Part shown: piece by piece, positions 59,291-64,000 of the stretch
Layout: each line of letters begins with the position of its first letter
How positions within the stretch are numbered: the stretch's first letter is position 1
Source of the DNA: Pseudomonas psychrophila
GTDB taxonomy: Bacteria > Pseudomonadota > Gammaproteobacteria > Pseudomonadales > Pseudomonadaceae
Reading direction: 5' to 3'
DNA length: 64,000 nucleotides
NCBI RefSeq assembly: GCF_001043005.1
Contig: NZ_JYKZ01000001.1
Location: 62,001 to 126,000, forward strand
The notes under the pieces: model-generated
Database searches by the model: none
What the model was told of the DNA's origin: nothing
The model's input: only the letters and a program-made list of their open reading frames with translations
Made by a program: the position numbers and the translations under genes

Positions 59291-59980
59291 ATGTTCTTAC
59301 AGGGCTATGGCTCACTGATTGTCGATGGGACGCTGGCGACTATCCAGCTGGCACTGCTGTCGATGCTGCTGGCCGTCACGCTGGGACTGATCGGCGCGTC
59401 AGCCAAGCTGTCCAAGCAACCGGCAGTGCGCTACCTGGCAGCGGGCTACACCACGCTGATCCGCAGCGTGCCGGATCTGGTCATCATGTTGCTGCTGTTC
59501 TTCAGCCTGCAAATCTGGCTGAACAACCTCACCGAATGGCTGCAATTCGAGCAAATCGATATCAACCCGTTCGCCGCCGGGGTGCTGACTCTGGGCTTTA
59601 TCTACGGGGCGTACTTCACTGAAACCTTTCGCGGTGCCTTTCAGGCCGTACCGGCTGGCCAGCTTGAGGCAGCCGTGGCCTACGGCATGAATCGGCGCCA
59701 GGTCTTCATGCGCGTGCTGTTCCCGCAAATGATGCGCTTCGCGCTGCCGGGCATCGGCAATAACTGGCAGGTACTGATCAAGGCGACGGCCCTGGTGTCG
59801 ATCATCGGACTGATCGATATCGTCAAAGTCACCCAGGATGCCGGCAAGAACTCGATGGACCTGTTCTTTTTCAGCGTGATCGGCGGGTTGATCTATCTGG
59901 CCCTGACCACAGTGTCCAACGGTGTATTGATGTGGCTTGAGCGCCGCTACTCGGTCGGCGTCAGAGGTGCCCAGCTATGA
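59291..59980 (+). CDS. amino acid ABC permease, HisQ-like
   Basis: Permease of 229 residues with five helices. MFLQGYGSLIVDGTLATIQLALLS matches HisQ/ArtQ-type N-termini (in part). The EAA loop is LEAAVAYGMNRRQVFMRVLFPQM. The start 59291 has GGAG upstream. Its end overlaps the next permease by four bases (ATGA). It lies 111 bases after the binding-protein gene. Confidence 0.93.
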   Translation: MFLQGYGSLIVDGTLATIQLALLSMLLAVTLGLIGASAKLSKQPAVRYLAAGYTTLIRSVPDLVIMLLLFFSLQIWLNNLTEWLQFEQIDINPFAAGVLTLGFIYGAYFTETFRGAFQAVPAGQLEAAVAYGMNRRQVFMRVLFPQMMRFALPGIGNNWQVLIKATALVSIIGLIDIVKVTQDAGKNSMDLFFFSVIGGLIYLALTTVSNGVLMWLERRYSVGVRGAQL

Positions 59981-60690
59981 ACGAAATCATCCAGGAATAC
60001 TGGAAGTCCTACCTGTGGTTCGATGGCTATCAACTCTCGGGCGTCGCCATGACCCTATGGCTGCTGGTCGCCTCCATCGCCATCGGCGGCACCCTGGCCG
60101 TGCCACTGGCGGTGGCGCGTGTATCGCGCAATCCACTGCTGCGCCTTCCTGTGTGGTTCTACACCTACGTTTTTCGCGGCACCCCCTTGTACATCCAGCT
60201 GCTGATTCTCTACACCGGGATCTACAGCTTGCAGGTGGTGCGTGACCAACCGACGCTGGATGCTTTCTTTCGAGAAGGCATCAACTGCACGCTGCTGGCC
60301 TTTGCCCTCAACACCTGCGCCTACACCACGGAGATTTTCGCCGGAGCCATCCGCGCCACGCCCTATGGCGAGATTGAAGCCGGACGCGCCTATGGCATGT
60401 CTGAATTTACCCTCTACCGACGCATCATCCTGCCTTCTGCGTTGCGCCGCTCGCTGCCGTTCTACAGCAATGAAGTGATCCTGATGCTGCACTCCACAAC
60501 GCTGGCATTCACCGCCACGGTTCCGGATCTGTTGAAGGTCGCGCGCGATGTGAACTCGGCCACTTACTCCTCGTTTGAAGCCTTTGGCCTGGCCGCCGTG
60601 TTGTACGCGGTGATGGTCTTTACCCTGGTCTGGTTGTTTCGCCGCTGCGAAAACCGCTGGCTAGCCTTCTTGCAACCGCAGGCCCATTGA
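59977..60690 (+). CDS. amino acid ABC permease, HisM-like
   Basis: Permease of 237 residues that pairs with the HisQ-like gene. It starts MNEIIQEYWKSYLWFDGYQLSG. RGTPLYIQLLILYTGIYSL is the conserved second helix. The EAA loop is EIEAGRAYGMSEFTLYRRIILPSAL (in part). It is translationally coupled to the preceding gene. Confidence 0.93.
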   Translation: MNEIIQEYWKSYLWFDGYQLSGVAMTLWLLVASIAIGGTLAVPLAVARVSRNPLLRLPVWFYTYVFRGTPLYIQLLILYTGIYSLQVVRDQPTLDAFFREGINCTLLAFALNTCAYTTEIFAGAIRATPYGEIEAGRAYGMSEFTLYRRIILPSALRRSLPFYSNEVILMLHSTTLAFTATVPDLLKVARDVNSATYSSFEAFGLAAVLYAVMVFTLVWLFRRCENRWLAFLQPQAH

Positions 60691-60717
60691 ACCGGCATCA
60701 CTTGGAGAACATCGAGC

Positions 60718-61485
60718 ATGTACAAACTCAGTATCGAGGGGCTGCACAAGAAGTACGGTAATCACGAGGTCCTCAAGGGCGTGTCCCTGAAGGCCAAGGC
60801 CGGTGACGTGATCAGCATTATTGGCTCCAGCGGTTCAGGTAAAAGCACCTTTTTGCGCTGCATCAACTTTCTGGAACAGCCCTGCGCCGGCAGCATTACG
60901 GTGAACGACGAGCCTATCCGCACCAAACAGGATCTGAACGGGGCGCTGTGTGTGGCTGACCCGCGCCAATTACAGAAAGTACGTACCAAGCTGGCAATGG
61001 TGTTTCAGCATTTCAATTTATGGCAGCACATGACCGTGCTGGAAAACATCATCGAAGCCCCGGTGCATGTGCTCGGCATCAAGCGCAAGGAAGCCATCGA
61101 GCGCGCACGCCAGTACTTGCACAAGGTGGGCCTGGCACCCGAGGTCGAAAGCAAATACCCGTCCCACCTGTCCGGCGGTCAACAACAGCGCGTGGCCATT
61201 GCCCGGGCCTTGGCGATGGAGCCGGAAGTCATGCTGTTCGACGAACCCACCTCGGCTCTGGACCCGGAGCTGGTCGGTGAAGTGCTCAAGGTCATGCAAG
61301 CCTTGGCCGAAGAGGGCCGCACCATGGTGGTGGTGACCCATGAAATGGGCTTTGCACGCAATGTTTCCAACCATGTGATGTTCCTTCATCAGGGGCTGGT
61401 TGAGGAGCAAGGCCCGCCGGGCGAAGTGCTGGTCAACCCCAAGAGCGAGCGCTTGACCCAGTTTCTTTCAGGGCGCTTGAAGTGA
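60718..61485 (+). CDS. amino acid ABC ATPase, HisP-like
   Basis: ATPase of 255 residues. Walker [10 protein letters not shown] is near 37-45, the signature [15 protein letters not shown], Walker [13 protein letters not shown] and the switch His in [27 protein letters not shown] and the HisP-type insertion [23 protein letters not shown] (in part) place it with HisP/AotP. It completes the importer; the downstream DUF2817 gene begins 30 bases later. Confidence 0.95.
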   Translation: MYKLSIEGLHKKYGNHEVLKGVSLKAKAGDVISIIGSSGSGKSTFLRCINFLEQPCAGSITVNDEPIRTKQDLNGALCVADPRQLQKVRTKLAMVFQHFNLWQHMTVLENIIEAPVHVLGIKRKEAIERARQYLHKVGLAPEVESKYPSHLSGGQQQRVAIARALAMEPEVMLFDEPTSALDPELVGEVLKVMQALAEEGRTMVVVTHEMGFARNVSNHVMFLHQGLVEEQGPPGEVLVNPKSERLTQFLSGRLK

Positions 61486-61514
61486 ACAGTCAGGCAGTTC
61501 AGCAGGAGCACAGC

Positions 61515-62615
61515 ATGACCACAGGTTTCCCTTCGCACCGCAGTTTTGCCAGCCAGCGTGAGCAGTTTTTGGCTGCAGCCAACGAGGCAGGCGCACAGCT
61601 TTACGAGTACCCACATCCACTTCGCGGCCCGTTTGGCGAGGCCCTGAGCACCGACGTCGCTCTGCTCGGAAACCCCCAGGCAAAACACTTGCTGGTGGCC
61701 CTGAGCGGCACCCACGGTGTAGAGGGTTTTTACGGTTCGGACAGTCAGCGCCAGTGGCTACACACCTTGCGCGAGCGCAGCCTGCCCGATGATGTGGCCG
61801 TGTTGTTGATTCACTTGATCAATCCGTGGGGCACGGCCTGGATGCGCCGGGTCAACGAAGACAATATCGACCTCAATCGCAACTATCTGGACTTCAACCA
61901 GCCCCCCCCTGATAACCAGGCGTACGAAGCGTTGCACGGGATTTACGCCTGCGACCAACTGCGCGGGCCGCAACGGGAACAGGCCGATGCCCTGCTCAAT
62001 GAGCGGGTTCAACGCGAAGGTTGGTCAGCGGTGATGTCGATTGTTGAAGGGGGGCAGTATCGCCATCCCGACGGGCTGTTTTACGGTGGCGACGGCGCCA
62101 GCTGGTCGAACCGGACCCTGCACCGCATTCTCCAGGAGCATGTGGCGCACGCCAGCAGCGTCATGTGTTTCGATCTGCACACCGGTGCCGGTGATTACGG
62201 CCATCCGATGCTGATGACCATCGCCCAAGCGCCTTATCCGGCACTGGAGGATGCTCAGCGGCTGTTTGGCCCATGGCTGTTCACCCTGATGACCGGCGCT
62301 GGAAGCCACAGTGATACGGGCGTTGCCGCCACGGCAACCGGGTACACCTCGCAAGCCATCATCAATGCCCTGCCCGGCGTGCGGTTGATGCCGTTTGTGA
62401 TCGAGTGCGGGACCTATCCGGGCGAGCAGATTCATACGGTGTTGCGCGACGACCAGTGGCTGCACCTGCACGGCGACCTGTTCAGCCCGCAAGCCCGGCA
62501 GATCAAGCTCAAACTGCTGGAGCAATTTTTCCCGGCCGACCCTGACTGGCAAGAGCTGGTATGGGTGCGTACACGGCAGATTTGGGAGCGGGCGCTAGCG
62601 TCCCTTACCCAGTAG
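61515..62615 (+). CDS. DUF2817 (M14-like metallopeptidase) protein
   Basis: Protein of 366 residues, DUF2817 family, related to M14 zinc carboxypeptidases. Likely zinc ligands are His and Glu in GTHGVEGFYGSD and a later His in FDLHTGAGDYGHP. Other blocks are NPWGTAWMRRVNEDNIDLNRNYLDF (in part) and FVIECGTYP, whose Glu may be catalytic. It has no signal peptide. The ribosome site is AGGAGC; it lies 30 bases after the ATPase, so it probably acts on a compound the transporter imports, perhaps hydrolysing an amide or peptide bond. Confidence 0.85.
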   Translation: MTTGFPSHRSFASQREQFLAAANEAGAQLYEYPHPLRGPFGEALSTDVALLGNPQAKHLLVALSGTHGVEGFYGSDSQRQWLHTLRERSLPDDVAVLLIHLINPWGTAWMRRVNEDNIDLNRNYLDFNQPPPDNQAYEALHGIYACDQLRGPQREQADALLNERVQREGWSAVMSIVEGGQYRHPDGLFYGGDGASWSNRTLHRILQEHVAHASSVMCFDLHTGAGDYGHPMLMTIAQAPYPALEDAQRLFGPWLFTLMTGAGSHSDTGVAATATGYTSQAIINALPGVRLMPFVIECGTYPGEQIHTVLRDDQWLHLHGDLFSPQARQIKLKLLEQFFPADPDWQELVWVRTRQIWERALASLTQ

Positions 62616-62624
62616 CCCCTTGTC

Positions 62625-62713
62625 CTGTGGGAGCGGGCTTGCTCGCGATGGCATTAGCGCAGCGTGCCGGATGTGCCGTGTTGCTTGCATCGCGTGCAAG
62701 CCCGCTCCCACAG
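62625..62713. repeat. REP-type inverted pair, may also terminate
   Basis: CTGTGGGAGCGGGCTTGCTC and inverted GCAAGCCCGCTCCCACAG, followed directly by seven T, so it could end transcription after the DUF2817 gene. Confidence 0.9.
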
Positions 62714-62855
62714 TTTTTTTCGTATCCGATGTCTTTTAGTTAAGAAAAACTAAAGCACACAACAGTTTTAGACCTCTATTCTTACTCATGCGATGCCTCT
62801 TATTCTGGTCACGTCCTCGCACAGGGCACACACCAGAATAATAAGGAGAGACCGC

Positions 62856-63923
62856 ATGTTTATGCGCAACGCGTGGTATGTCGCAGCCAGTGAAACCGAG
62901 TTGGGTGAGGAGTTGCTTGCGGTCAAGCTGCTCAATGAGTCGGTGGTGTTGTATCGCAAGGAGGATGGCACCCCGGTAGCCCTGGAGGATGCTTGCCCGC
63001 ACCGCAAGCTGCCGCTGTCGTTGGGCCGACGCAAAGGCGATGACATCGAGTGCGGCTATCACGGCCTGACCTTCGACTGCTCCGGCAGTTGCGTAAAAGC
63101 CCCTGGCAGCAGCCATGTGCCCAAAGGCGCCAAAGTGCGCAGCTACCCGCTGCAGGTGCGTTACGGCCTGATCTGGATCTGGATGGGCGACGCCGAACTG
63201 GCCGATGCCGACAAGATCTGTCACGTACCCGAGTGGGGCGATCCTGACTGGGGCCTGAATCGTGGCGACAGCATGATCATTCCTTGCAACTACCTGTACA
63301 TGACCGACAACCTGCTTGATCCGTCCCATGTGGCCTGGGTCCATCAGTCCTCGTTCGGCAACGCTGCCTGTGCCCAGGAACCGCTGCAAACCACGGTTAC
63401 CGATGTCGGCGTGATCGTTTCGCGCTGGATGCGTGACGTTGAAGTCGCGCCCTTCTATGCCAAGTTCGTCAAATTCAGCGGCCACTGTGATCGCAAGCAA
63501 CACTACGAAGTCCACTATCCGGCCCAGGCCATCATCAAGGCCATCTTCACCCCGGCGGGCACAGGCAGCGATGACGGCGCGCTGCATGAACAGGTATTCC
63601 TGATGAACTCCTACAATTTCATGACCCCTATCGACGACTCGAACACGCGCTATTACTGGTTTCAAGTGCGTAATTTCGATCAGGACAACGAGGACATTTC
63701 CCGTCAGTTTGACGAAGACGTGCGCCACGCGTTTGCCGAGGACCGGGTTGTACTTAGCGCTGTGCATGAGGGCATGGCCCACAAGCGCAGCCCGAATATT
63801 GACCTGGCTTCAGACGCGGGGCCGTTGCGGTTTCGACGCAATCTGGCGCGACTGATTGCATTGGAACAACCCCAGGAGCTGATCCCGCTGGTACCCGCCA
63901 AGCCGAATACCGTGGAGGCCTGA
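62856..63923 (+). CDS. Rieske-type aromatic ring or O-demethylase oxygenase, VanA-like
   Basis: Oxygenase component of 355 residues. The Rieske 2Fe-2S site is CPHRKLPLSLG...CGYHGLTF near residues 48-68. The mononuclear iron site is in DNLLDPSHVAWVHQSSFG (Asp/His/His). The layout resembles VanA, which removes methyl groups from vanillate, but similarity alone does not set the substrate. AAGGAGAG precedes ATG 62856. A reductase-like gene starts one base after its stop. Its REP-bordered position after the transporter operon suggests a linked catabolic pathway. Confidence 0.9.
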   Translation: MFMRNAWYVAASETELGEELLAVKLLNESVVLYRKEDGTPVALEDACPHRKLPLSLGRRKGDDIECGYHGLTFDCSGSCVKAPGSSHVPKGAKVRSYPLQVRYGLIWIWMGDAELADADKICHVPEWGDPDWGLNRGDSMIIPCNYLYMTDNLLDPSHVAWVHQSSFGNAACAQEPLQTTVTDVGVIVSRWMRDVEVAPFYAKFVKFSGHCDRKQHYEVHYPAQAIIKAIFTPAGTGSDDGALHEQVFLMNSYNFMTPIDDSNTRYYWFQVRNFDQDNEDISRQFDEDVRHAFAEDRVVLSAVHEGMAHKRSPNIDLASDAGPLRFRRNLARLIALEQPQELIPLVPAKPNTVEA

Positions 63924-63924
63924 G

Positions 63925-64000
63925 ATGAGCACTCAAACACCGGGTTTTAAAGCCTGGCGGGTGATCGACAAGCAACCTGAAAGCGCAATCATCACGTCCT
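63925..64000 (+). CDS. probable reductase partner of the Rieske oxygenase (cut by window edge)
   Basis: The open frame starts at ATG 63925, one base after the oxygenase stop, and runs to the window end for 25 residues: MSTQTPGFKAW then RVIDKQPESAIITS. The RVIDKQPESAIITS stretch resembles the first strand of FAD-containing ferredoxin-reductase-like partners (VanB/GbcB class). The remainder is outside the window, so this is a position-based call. Confidence 0.6.
   Translation, partial: MSTQTPGFKAWRVIDKQPESAIITS

Noticed and set aside
62736..63782. Minus-strand open frame opposite the Rieske oxygenase
   Set aside because: The Rieske and iron motifs on the plus strand are decisive; the antisense product has none.

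Overview
The window is a chromosomal segment of a gamma-proteobacterium that looks like a Pseudomonas of the fluorescens lineage. The basis is the protein sequences (HtpG, Sdh/Suc, MinCDE, CysB), the gene order, and many copies of the short palindromic repeat GTGGGAGCGGGCTTGCTCGC that is typical of fluorescent pseudomonads. From memory, the gene order matches three blocks of the P. aeruginosa PAO1 map: the braB-suc-sdh-gltA-htpG block, the actP-betX-lpxL-min-prc block, and the cysB to DAHP synthase block. No rRNA, tRNA, CRISPR array, transposase or integrase was found.

Layout. 1-4.8 kb: dienelactone-hydrolase-like gene, heat-shock chaperone htpG with a candidate sigma-32 promoter, a small lipoprotein, and brnQ. 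5.3-6.2 kb: a zeta-toxin-like kinase with no visible antitoxin, the clearest foreign insertion, set between brnQ and the TCA genes. 6.5-19.6 kb: the TCA block sucD, sucC, lpdG, sucB, sucA, sdhB, sdhA, sdhD, sdhC on the minus strand, with gltA divergent; both divergent promoters can be read. 19.9-23 kb: acetate permease pair actP/yjcH and a betaine-binding protein. 23.2-30 kb: envelope genes, namely a GH17 glucan enzyme, an alpha/beta hydrolase overlapping mlaA, a patatin and an LpxL acyltransferase. 30-37 kb: minCDE, rluA, aminopeptidase apeB, a tiny membrane protein and a large MscS-family channel.

37-43.4 kb: a UTRA/GntR regulator divergent from an ABC import operon. The operon encodes a binding protein, a cytoplasmic alkaline-phosphatase-superfamily enzyme, two permeases, an ATPase and a HAD phosphatase. 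A perfect 14-bp operator-like palindrome lies in the divergent region and a 36-bp perfect inverted repeat lies inside the operon. I infer uptake of a whole phosphorylated compound followed by cleavage inside the cell. 43.5-49 kb: quinone oxidoreductase, tail-specific protease prc, a tight three-gene XRE/unknown/Sel1 operon, an intergenic region with two inverted perfect DnaA boxes, and a Mip-like FKBP lipoprotein. 49.3-52.3 kb: a membrane-anchored di-heme cytochrome paired with a catalase-fold protein, a candidate redox or oxygenase pair.

52.3-57 kb: cysB, a universal stress protein, a 5'-nucleotidase, a thioredoxin-like protein, a PilZ protein and DAHP synthase. 57-64 kb: a GcvA-type LysR regulator divergent from a histidine-type ABC transporter, followed by a DUF2817 metallopeptidase-like gene and a VanA-like Rieske oxygenase with the start of its probable reductase. 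This region looks like accessory catabolism of a nitrogenous compound.
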